From assembly GCA_030430655.1 (NCBI GenBank), contig JAUIKQ010000003.1:1-46043 (forward strand): 46,043 bases of DNA, read 5' to 3'. The notes beneath the pieces are model-generated. The model saw only the letters and a list, made by a program, of their open reading frames with translations. It was not told the origin of the DNA and ran no database searches. Below are positions 9,613 through 18,472 of this stretch, piece by piece. Numbering within the stretch: the stretch's first letter is position 1; each line of letters begins with the position of its first letter. The position numbers and the translations under genes were made by a program. This stretch comes from Chlamydiia bacterium. Its GTDB lineage: Bacteria > Chlamydiota > Chlamydiia > Chlamydiales > Simkaniaceae.

Positions 9613-11244
9613 ATGATTACAAATAACTTAAAACTACCCCCTATACAAGGCAATCGGCCTTTTGCCAGTATTTCGACGGCAAACAATGCCAGACAGCAGC
9701 CCGTTCATCCGCCCAAATACAGTACACCGAATACGTTACGCCCAAAAATACCTCAAATCGAAAACTTGCGACCAGCTCACCCTGCTCCAAAGAAAAACAA
9801 CCCTCCTCGGATACTTCCCATTCTGAGCGAAAACCCGGAAAATAGATGGCCCGTAATTAACGACGTAAGTAAACAGGCTCTTAGTCCCAACACAAGATAT
9901 TCCCACCTAACAGCGTCTTTTTCTTGTTCGAGCAAGGATTTGGTTCCACCAGAGAATCTCTTGGAGTTAGAACAAATGGACGCAGAACAAACAAGCGCCA
10001 ATATGCGCTTGCTTTCTCGTATGCCCCCCTTGCGCAAGGCTGCAAAGCAAATGCAAGGGCCTTACAGAGAAGGCCATCGCTCTTTCACACCAAATAGCCA
10101 CCCTATTGCTGAAATTGCAAACACTTCGTACACATCGAAAAAAATGTTGGAAGAGGCTATCAAACGGATTGAGGAAAAGGCGCACACATGGATTGCTAAA
10201 GAGGCTCCAGGGTGGGAGCATCGCGAATTTTGCTTACAGTACCTCTATACTCAATTTCAACAGCACCTAGTATCTCCACATTACCCCCTACCGGAAACTT
10301 TTCAACAACTAGCAAACGCAATTCTCACGCGCGCTCATCCTCTAAGAAAAGTACAGAAAAGTTCAAAAGCTGGAGCATACGGACAAACATCCTACTTTGA
10401 GATTGGCCCTATCCGTCTTGCTGTTAAGACGGCTACACACGAGCGCGCTCAAAAAGCGCTAGAAGATGAATGTGATGTTTATGTCTCTCTAACTCCTAGG
10501 CAGCGAGAAGGTGTTATTGACTTTTTCGGCTGTGGCAATGCACAAATGCAACGCCCACACAACACAAATAGCCCCGCACCAAAAGAGCTGATACTAAAAG
10601 AAGCCATTCATGGCAACTGGAGTCATCGGAAATATAAACAGGGAACATCGATAGATTACATAACCTTCAAAAAAGATATAATTTCTATTTTAAAAAGCTT
10701 GCACAACTTTCATAGTGGCAACCAAGTCCACATAGACTTTAAGCCCGACAATGTTTTAGTGGATGAAAATGCTCTAGTACTGTGCGATTTGGGATCTGTT
10801 GTAGAAGGAGGTCAAGAAATCAACAAGCAAATTATAGCGACAGCCCTCTATCATCCTTGTGATGGATTTCCGCCAGAAGACAGCGACTTAGAAAAATTTG
10901 GCCCTTATACTCCAAAGAGTGACGTTTGGTCGTTAGGGATTTCTATATATAATAAATTATTGGAATTATATAACGATGATAAAAAAAATAGACATTTTTA
11001 TTGCGATTTACTTTCTGAAAACAAAGAAATAAACCAATTTGCAATAATTTATAAATTGGGATTAGAAAAATTTAAAACCAAAGCAACGCAAGATAAAATC
11101 TATGGCTTAGTCGACGAGCTGTGCGCTAACCTGCCCAAAGATCAAAGGTATATAAAAGAGATACTTCAAGGCAGCTTACAAGTTGACTGCGCAAAGCGCC
11201 TTTCGGCAGAAGAGCTACTCAATGTTATTGCAAAAGCGCCGTAG
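9613..11244 (+). CDS. Divergent protein-kinase-domain protein, cassette copy A; putative effector
   Basis: Gly-rich loop-like KAGAYGQTS, LAVKT lysine, catalytic loop HIDFKPDNVLVD, CDLGSV (DLG for DFG), KSDVWSLGISIY. Pro-rich N-terminus with LPPIQG. Confidence 0.75.
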   Translation: MITNNLKLPPIQGNRPFASISTANNARQQPVHPPKYSTPNTLRPKIPQIENLRPAHPAPKKNNPPRILPILSENPENRWPVINDVSKQALSPNTRYSHLTASFSCSSKDLVPPENLLELEQMDAEQTSANMRLLSRMPPLRKAAKQMQGPYREGHRSFTPNSHPIAEIANTSYTSKKMLEEAIKRIEEKAHTWIAKEAPGWEHREFCLQYLYTQFQQHLVSPHYPLPETFQQLANAILTRAHPLRKVQKSSKAGAYGQTSYFEIGPIRLAVKTATHERAQKALEDECDVYVSLTPRQREGVIDFFGCGNAQMQRPHNTNSPAPKELILKEAIHGNWSHRKYKQGTSIDYITFKKDIISILKSLHNFHSGNQVHIDFKPDNVLVDENALVLCDLGSVVEGGQEINKQIIATALYHPCDGFPPEDSDLEKFGPYTPKSDVWSLGISIYNKLLELYNDDKKNRHFYCDLLSENKEINQFAIIYKLGLEKFKTKATQDKIYGLVDELCANLPKDQRYIKEILQGSLQVDCAKRLSAEELLNVIAKAP

Positions 11245-11271
11245 AGACAAACGCAAAAGGTGCCCTTATAT

Positions 11272-11664
11272 TTAAACATCGCGCCGACCGTCGTATTGCA
11301 CTTGGAACTCAATCCCAGGAGGAAGAAAAAACTGGGGATTTGCACGCACTTGTGGATAATTGGCAATAAAAACCTTTATAGTCTTAGGTAATACGGATAA
11401 AAGCTCGGAAGGAAATTCTTTATCACAATGGCTAACATCTAACTTGACCACCCTTTCACTTAAGGGCAAAACTGCCAAGCCATCTTCCCATGAGTCAAGA
11501 TAAAGCTCCTCTTGCTTTTTGACCCACGACTCTGCCTCTTGTAGAGAGCTAAACACTTGTTTAACAGCTCTTTCAATCTTTAACTGCTCAGTTGGCTTTC
11601 GACTCTCAGCTAAACAAGGAGAAGGCCGAAACGCCTCTTCTTTCCTATAAACAGACACTACCAA
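11272..11664 (-). CDS. Small LRR-like protein, cassette copy A
   Basis: SLQEAESWVKKQEELYLDSW...ERVVKLDVSHCDKEFPSELLSVLPKTIKVFI aligns with the ORF at 14516-14863. Confidence 0.5.
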   Translation of the reverse strand: MVVSVYRKEEAFRPSPCLAESRKPTEQLKIERAVKQVFSSLQEAESWVKKQEELYLDSWEDGLAVLPLSERVVKLDVSHCDKEFPSELLSVLPKTIKVFIANYPQVRANPQFFLPPGIEFQVQYDGRRDV

Positions 11665-11794
11665 AAACCTCTCTTTTTATAATTGCGAGACGGATTTTTA
11701 CATATAGCCTCTATTTACTTCCAAAAGATATTTACGCAAGCGCAAATTTTTAAGGCAATTGGCAGTGTTTGTCCGTTAGAAACAGTTATTTAGA

Positions 11795-12646
11795 TCAATC
11801 TTTTGGAAAATCGGACATTAAATTACGTCGCACACGCCCCCTTCGACCGCAGGAAGGAAGCGATACACCTGAATCCAGGATTGGGGGCTCTTGAGGAACC
11901 AAGCCAAGCCCATTATTCTTCGCACCAGTACTCTTTCCAAAAAGAGGGGGCAATCCTCTTGAATCTACACAATCAAGGAAAGATTTCCCTACGGCGCCGC
12001 TTTGGCTTTTACAAGCAGAAGCGCTGAAATCGGATGGGTCATTCGAAGGCGACGGATTCGAGTTAATTAAGGAGTACTCCTCCCGCCTCCTCAAAGACCC
12101 CGATCTTGATTTGCCCCTGGACTTCCTGGGCTCAACCAGCGGCGTTTGCAAATAACCCCTGCGCTCTGGGGTTTTTGCCGGCGCTCCTAAAGTCCAATCT
12201 ACCGATATATCAATGGCTTCCCCGCTTTTATTTTTATCGGGAAAACTGCAACTGTATTTTCTTAAATTACTTATTTTAAGATGCTTAACTGGCAATGCGC
12301 CTAGCAGATCTAAATCCTTTACATCTGCGCCGGTTAGATCTAACCGCGTTAAGCGAGCACATTTTTTCAAAGTGTTTGGGAGTGCACTCCAGGCTCCTGT
12401 TAGCGCTATATTGGCAAGCTTGTTCTCTTTACCTATCCACACTAGATAGTTTTTTCCTAAAGGAATCTCCAGCTCTGTTGAACCCTTTTCCAGCTTTCTA
12501 AAGTCGTTATATTCTTGTGCAACAATTTTATGTGCTAATTTGTTAATTTTTCCAAAATGTTCAACCTCCTCATCTGGGATGTAGGGGAAAATACCATGCT
12601 GCATAACGTCTTGACAGCTAAAAAGAGCATTTGATGATACAGCCAT
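11795..12646 (-). CDS. F-box-like/LRR-like protein, cassette copy B
   Basis: N-terminus LFSCQDVMQHGIFPYIPDEEVEHFGKINKLAHKIV, LRR-like CARLTRLDLTGADVKDLDLLGALPVKHLKISNL, disordered tail. AGAGGT precedes ATG. Paralogue of 8660-9454. Confidence 0.6.
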   Translation of the reverse strand: MAVSSNALFSCQDVMQHGIFPYIPDEEVEHFGKINKLAHKIVAQEYNDFRKLEKGSTELEIPLGKNYLVWIGKENKLANIALTGAWSALPNTLKKCARLTRLDLTGADVKDLDLLGALPVKHLKISNLRKYSCSFPDKNKSGEAIDISVDWTLGAPAKTPERRGYLQTPLVEPRKSRGKSRSGSLRRREEYSLINSNPSPSNDPSDFSASACKSQSGAVGKSFLDCVDSRGLPPLFGKSTGAKNNGLGLVPQEPPILDSGVSLPSCGRRGRVRRNLMSDFPKD

Positions 12647-12804
12647 TAAATAAACCTCTACTTTACATCCTTGGCAGAAAATTATACCAAAACAGTAAAT
12701 TATAAATAAGTTAAATAATTATTTTTAATAAAAAAATAATTATGTTGATATTTATTCAATAATTATACTAAAATTAGTTTAAATTTTTATTTAAAAGGTA
12801 GATA

Positions 12805-14498
12805 ATGAGCATAAATAATAACATAACCCACCTGCCCCCTATACAGGGTGTATCTGTCCAGCATAGGACAGCAAACACGCCCATTCCCCGTCTACTTTTT
12901 AATTCCAGAGTAAATGCGCAAGGCTCCCCCTCTTGTCCCCCTGTAGCGCAAAATACAAGATACTTGCAAAACAGATGCTCTCCGCTACCTCCTGATGGAT
13001 ATCGAGATGCATCCTCCAGCGCCTTTAAAACAAATACTCATGCCACCGTTGCAAGCCCTAGCGAAGCAGAGCAAAGAACCCTTTCCCCTATCCAATGGAC
13101 TGATCAGTTCATCGAAGAGGATGAATTACCCAACATTGGAATGCCCAATAGCCCTACTGCTGATGATGTTCATGAAAAAGCTTCAACCAGCCGTGGAGGG
13201 AAACCAAAAAAGCTGAAGAGAAAGAAAAAACCTCGCCTCAGCCCTGCTATATCACTTGGTGTGCCCGCTTTGAAAGATGTTAAACTAGAAAAAAGCGCCG
13301 TTAGAGCCCCCGAAGAAATTCTAAAGCGTCCTTTCACGGCAACAAGTCAGCGTATTGTGAATTGGATAGAAAAGGCACATCTTTCTACAAAGCAAAACCT
13401 CATTGATGCCATTGAGCGTTTAGAGGATAATGCAGAGTCATGGATCAATAAACCAAAAATTGGATGGTCATACCGTCAGCTCGCTGTGCAATACTTGCAT
13501 ACCCAGTTAACGCAGCATCTTGAGCATGATGCCTATCCTTTACCAGACACCATCCAAGAGCTAACAAACGCTATTTTGAGCCGCTCTACTTCCTTGGAAG
13601 AAAAAACCCAATTTGCCTCAGGAGGCTACGGTAATATACGCTTCTTTAGGATTGGGGATGTAGAGCTCGCTGTAAAGACTCCCGCTAGTACGTTTAAGGG
13701 ACAAGATCGGCAATACCTTCATAAAGAAATAGAGGCATACCTTTCTTTAACACCAAAGCAACGCGAAGGCGTGGTAAAATGCTTTGGTGTTGGCGATCTT
13801 CAAAAGCTAGAAAACGAAGAAAGGGCAAAACCCGGAGAACTGCTATTAGAACAAGCGCCTCACGGAAACTGGCAGGATCGATATAAAAAAAACGCCCCTA
13901 TTAATTACGCGCAATTAAAAGAAGATGTCGGCTCTGTACTGGACAGTCTCAGCGCTTTTCATTCTACAAACAGTCAAGTGCTTATAGATTTTAAACCCGC
14001 AAATGTTGTCATCGACAGCAACCAACGGCTCAAAATCTGCGATTTGGGAAGCGTTGTCGAGGCAAATAAAACACCCGTAAACCCCTCCTTTTCAATTTCT
14101 GCGACGGATTCCCCACTAAAATGGGTACGAGCAAACCGGAGTTTGGTCCTTTTACGACGAAGAGCGATATTTGGCAATTTGGGCTTTCTCTATACTGGTT
14201 ACTTTCTAACCAAAAGGCAAACCTCTATCGCGACTTATTCAACAAAAGAGAACTTGCAATGATGGCACAACTTGCTGATAGACCCCATTTCCAAGACCAC
14301 CCTGAAACGCAAAAAAAGATAGATAAGGCGGTAGCAAGCCTCTGCAGCCGTTTGCCGGAGAGCGAGCAATATTTACAAGACATCCTCCAACAGTCTTTGC
14401 AAATAAATCCAGAAAAACGCTGGTCTGCTAACCAGCTGCAAAGCCTAATCCCCCTTAATTACAACAGAGAAGATGCGATGCCGATAGTGGTCGACTAA
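12805..14498 (+). pseudogene. Divergent protein-kinase-domain protein, cassette copy B, interrupted by a -1 frameshift near 14118 (ORFs 12805-14262 and 14121-14498)
   Basis: First ORF has LPPIQG, SGGYGN, LAVKT, LIDFKPANVVID, CDLGSVVE. The kinase continues in the other frame as FGPFTTKSDIWQFGLSLY..., matching FGPYTPKSDVWSLGISIY of copy A. Confidence 0.7.
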
Positions 14499-14515
14499 TC
14501 GATAACAAAAATCAG

Positions 14516-14863
14516 TCAACACCATTTTACATTGATAACCATATCCTCGCTCGCTCCAGATAGCTGCTGACGTGATTGAATATTTATATTTTCAACGCTT
14601 TGGGGCAGACACACATCCTTTAAATCTATCTCATTGGAACATTCCGTAACATCGAGCGTCAACAATCGATTGCTACATAGCCCTAAAACATCAGAGCAAT
14701 GCGCTAGGGATTTGATATAGAGCTTTTCTTGCTCTTGCATCCATTTTTTCGCACTATCGAAAGAATCAAACGATTTACCGGTAACCTCTTGAATCTGTTC
14801 AAGAGTAGGTAATCCTTGGTAAGAAGAGCAAACGTGCTCAGCTGTAACAGCATTTGTGATCAT
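14516..14863 (-). CDS. Small LRR-like protein, cassette copy B
   Basis: SFDSAKKWMQEQEKLYIKSL...NRLLTLDVTECSNEIDLKDVCLPQSVENINI is paralogous to 11272-11664. GGAGG upstream of ATG. Confidence 0.5.
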   Translation of the reverse strand: MITNAVTAEHVCSSYQGLPTLEQIQEVTGKSFDSFDSAKKWMQEQEKLYIKSLAHCSDVLGLCSNRLLTLDVTECSNEIDLKDVCLPQSVENINIQSRQQLSGASEDMVINVKWC

Positions 14864-15413
14864 AATATACCTCCTCTTTGTAAAGTTTTACGTGACTGTA
14901 TCCCGATTTGTAGGTAAAGAATTGACAACTCAGAGCCGGTCTTTCTTCTTTTAAAATAGGCAAAAACATGAGCCGCTGATACTCGGTAAGTGAGAAATCT
15001 AGCCCCTCGTATGCCATTTTCCTTTGAGCAAAACATTACACAGCCATCGACATTCACCCAACCGCATTTGTAACAATTTGGCTTGAGACTGCATCTCGGC
15101 GCAGTCTGCTATTCAAATGATCTCCGATTACAAAGGCCCCCATGTTACGATCCGGTCTATGCAGTTGTCAACAGATGGATACGCAGATCATCTTGGGTCT
15201 CTTAAGTTATTTTGCGTAAGCTGGTAAAGCACCCTTAGAAATCATTAGATAGGAAGCCGTGCAACGGGACTCTCCCATTCAGTAGAGGCGCGGCTTATCT
15301 CACCTCTAAAGAGGCGCGTCTTCTCGCGCCTTGCTTCTGCTTACCTCCAAAACAATATACGCTTTTTCGTGCATGAAAAAACAAATGCTTCTAAAATGCC
15401 AGCAGACCTAAGG

Positions 15414-15452
15414 ATCAAAAAGGGGCATCAAAAAGGAGCATCAAAAAGGGGC
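15414..15452 (+). repeat. Three tandem 13-bp repeats ATCAAAAAGG(G/A)GC, each with an SD-like core, directly before the M16 protease start
   Basis: 15414-15426, 15427-15439, 15440-15452; ATG at 15458. Confidence 0.85.
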
Positions 15453-15457
15453 TAGCT

Positions 15458-18424
15458 ATGGAATGTAAATATAAAGTGGGACAGCAAATCGGAAATTTTA
15501 AAATACAAAAGGTCGTCGCCATAGAAGAGCTGCAATCCACTTTATATGAATGCATACACATCCCATCGCAAGCGCGTGTGATGCAAATTGCAAATACGGA
15601 CCGGGAAAATCTTTTTTCCCTCTCTTTTAAGACCCATCCCCTGGACTCAAAGGGAACGGCGCATATATTAGAACACACGGTACTATGTGGATCTGAAAAG
15701 TTTCCTGTGAAAGATCCTTTCTTTTGCATGACAAGACGCAGCTTAAACACTTTTATGAATGCATTAACAGGCTCAGACTTTACCTGCTACCCCGCTGCTT
15801 CACAAATTCCAGCGGACTTTTACAACTTGCTAGAGGTCTACCTTGACGCAGTGTTCCACCCTAAGTTGCAGCACTTAAGTTTTTTACAAGAAGGGCACCG
15901 TTTGAGTTTTAAAGAAGCGGACAATCCAGACTCCGATCTTATTTTTCAGGGCGTTGTCTTTAACGAAATGAAGGGAAGTCTCTCTTCTCCAGAAACTCGC
16001 CTTTGGCACACCCTATCTAAGCATTTAATGCCAGACTTGCCCTACACCCATAATTCTGGGGGCGATCCACAAAACATTCCTGACCTTACCTACCAAGAGC
16101 TTCTCGACTTTCATGCTACTTACTACCACCCAAGTCGCTGTCTTTTCTTTTTTTATGGCGATTTACCTTTGCAAAAAAATCTTGAATTTATCGACCAGCA
16201 CATACTTGGAAAAGTAAGCTCTGCAAAACAGCCTATTTCCCCAATCAAGCCGCAGAAACGGTTTACAAAGCCTCTGCGATTGGTAGCAACCTATCCTCTA
16301 AATGAAGAAAAAGACCAAGGGAAATCTTTTTTCTCCATAGCCTGGCTTACCGCGCCCATACAAAACCAAGAGGAATTGCTTGCTCTCTTTGTGATAGACG
16401 CAGTGCTCATGGACAACGACGCCTCTCTTTTGAAACAGCCACTTTTACAATCAGCTCTTTGCGCGCAGGCTTACTCCGTCTTAGAAACAGACATGAGTGA
16501 GATTCCCTATGCAATTGTCTGTAGGGGTACGGAAAAAACCCACGGAGAAAAATTAGAAAATCTTGTCTTCCATACCCTTAATAATATACTAAAAACGGGC
16601 ATCGATAAGCCACTCGTTGACGCCGCTATCCATCAACTAGAACTATCTCGCACAGAAATCTCAAGCGATTTTGGCCCTTTTGGACTTAATCTTTTTATGA
16701 AATGCGCACTTGCAGCCCAGCATGGATGCAACGGAGAGGATGCCCTCTCTATCCATACACAGTTTGCAAAACTGCGCAAAAATGTAGAAAATCCCGACTA
16801 TTTACCCAAAATAATGCGCAAATATCTCATCGATAACCCCCACTTTGTTTCCCTAACTTTCATACCAGACAAACAACAGACAGAAAAAGAAAAGCAGTGC
16901 GAAGAAGAAAAGCTGAAAAAACTCCAAAACACGCTATCGAAAAAGGACAAAGAAACGATCTTAGAGCAAACAAAAAAGCTCGCCCAATTTCAACAAAAAA
17001 AAGAGTCTATCGACTGTCTGCCAAAATTAAAAATCTCACAGGTCCCAAGAAAAGGCATCGACTATCCGCTCCACCAGGAACAGATCAATAATTTAGAGCT
17101 CTTCCACCATGATTGCTTTACTAACCATATCTTATACGCAAATGTTATTTTTCCGTTGCCTCAATTAACCGTAGAAGAGCTTCCCTATGCCAAGCTCCTA
17201 TGTACATTGCTCACAGAGCTTGGGACAAAAAACCGAAGCTACAACGAAGTGCTACAAGACATGCACCTCTACACGGGCGGAATCCAAGCCCATCTCTCTT
17301 TGGGACTCCACTTGGATGGAGAGGAGCGCGCAAGACCTACTTTCTGTCTTCATGGAAGCGCTCTGCACCGTAATACAGAAAAGCTTTTTTCCCTCATGTC
17401 TGCTTTTTTACAAAACAGCCGTTTCGATGAAGAAAAAAGAATCCAACAACTTCTGTTACAGATTCACACTTCACTTCAGCATAAACTCCAGTCCTCTCCC
17501 TTACCGTTTGCAGCTACCTTAGCCCTATCTTCTCTTTCAAAAGCTTCTGCCATCCAGGAACATTTCAAGGGGCTAACGTATTTTAACTTTATCCATCAAC
17601 TTCTGGAAACGGACATATCAACCGTAATTGACAAGCTGTCTGCTCTCAAAACTCGCCTCTTTCATTTAAACCACCCTCACCTTGTCCTATCAGGTGATAA
17701 ATCGATTTACAACACAGTAAAAACACATCAGGCCTTTGGACTTGCCAATCTCCCTACTTCTGATCTATCTCCTTGGTCTTTTCCACAAATCGAAGGCAAT
17801 GCTAACTCACAGGGAAGATTAATTACATCGCCCGTTGCCTTCATAGCTTCCGGCTACCCCTCGATCAATGCAAAGCATCCAGATGCTCCTGGCCTTTGCC
17901 TCGCGTTAGAGATCTTGAAAAACACCTCTCTGCATAAAATGATTCGAGAGCAAGGCGGCGCTTACGGCAGTGGAACGAACTACCACCCAACGCTTGGCCA
18001 TTTAATATTTTTTTCCTATAGAGATCCTCACATCCAATTAACTTTTAAAGCCTTTCAAACAGCGATCCAGAAAGGTGCAGACGGTGTGTTTACTCAAGCA
18101 GATATCGAGGAAGCGCAACTTGGGGTCATTCAAGATTTAGATGCACCTACTACTCCAGGAGAGCGAGCGATGCATAGCTACGACCTTTTACAAAGTGGCA
18201 ATACGCTAGCATTAAGACAGGAATTTCGCGATAAAGTCCTTTCCATTACACCCGAAACTATCCAAAAGGCAGTGCAAAACCACCTATTGCCCTACATTGG
18301 TAAAAGTGTAGATGTGGTTTTTGCAAACCAGGATTTATTTGCTAAAGAAAATAGTTCCCTTCCCTTGTTTGATCCTCTATTCAAGGATTATGATTGCAAA
18401 AATGAAAGGCCCGTTTTATCCTGA
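15458..18424 (+). CDS. M16 (insulinase/PreP-like) metalloprotease
   Basis: 988 aa; inverted zinc motif GTAHILEHTVLCGSEKFPVKDPF; LNTFMNALTGSDFTCYP; GGAYGSGTNYHPTLGHLIFFSYRDP. Confidence 0.92.
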   Translation: MECKYKVGQQIGNFKIQKVVAIEELQSTLYECIHIPSQARVMQIANTDRENLFSLSFKTHPLDSKGTAHILEHTVLCGSEKFPVKDPFFCMTRRSLNTFMNALTGSDFTCYPAASQIPADFYNLLEVYLDAVFHPKLQHLSFLQEGHRLSFKEADNPDSDLIFQGVVFNEMKGSLSSPETRLWHTLSKHLMPDLPYTHNSGGDPQNIPDLTYQELLDFHATYYHPSRCLFFFYGDLPLQKNLEFIDQHILGKVSSAKQPISPIKPQKRFTKPLRLVATYPLNEEKDQGKSFFSIAWLTAPIQNQEELLALFVIDAVLMDNDASLLKQPLLQSALCAQAYSVLETDMSEIPYAIVCRGTEKTHGEKLENLVFHTLNNILKTGIDKPLVDAAIHQLELSRTEISSDFGPFGLNLFMKCALAAQHGCNGEDALSIHTQFAKLRKNVENPDYLPKIMRKYLIDNPHFVSLTFIPDKQQTEKEKQCEEEKLKKLQNTLSKKDKETILEQTKKLAQFQQKKESIDCLPKLKISQVPRKGIDYPLHQEQINNLELFHHDCFTNHILYANVIFPLPQLTVEELPYAKLLCTLLTELGTKNRSYNEVLQDMHLYTGGIQAHLSLGLHLDGEERARPTFCLHGSALHRNTEKLFSLMSAFLQNSRFDEEKRIQQLLLQIHTSLQHKLQSSPLPFAATLALSSLSKASAIQEHFKGLTYFNFIHQLLETDISTVIDKLSALKTRLFHLNHPHLVLSGDKSIYNTVKTHQAFGLANLPTSDLSPWSFPQIEGNANSQGRLITSPVAFIASGYPSINAKHPDAPGLCLALEILKNTSLHKMIREQGGAYGSGTNYHPTLGHLIFFSYRDPHIQLTFKAFQTAIQKGADGVFTQADIEEAQLGVIQDLDAPTTPGERAMHSYDLLQSGNTLALRQEFRDKVLSITPETIQKAVQNHLLPYIGKSVDVVFANQDLFAKENSSLPLFDPLFKDYDCKNERPVLS

Positions 18425-18472
18425 AATACTTGCGATGGGTTTGTTGAGATATATTAAAAAAAATACGAGGTC

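Larger units (their letters stand above)
8660..14863. repeat. Tandem duplication of a three-gene cassette (units ~8660-11664 and ~11795-14863)
   Basis: Same gene order and orientation (-,+,-) twice, with pairwise paralogous proteins; offset ~3.2 kb. Confidence 0.75.

Noticed and set aside
14100-14125. Programmed ribosomal frameshift in kinase copy B
   Set aside because: The site CCACTAAAATGGG is not a canonical X XXY YYZ heptamer and no downstream pseudoknot is evident; indel or mutation is simpler.
14860-15057. Minus-strand 65-aa ORF ending at the start of the small LRR gene
   Set aside because: Considered as a fourth cassette member, but no counterpart is seen in cassette A and no family resemblance.
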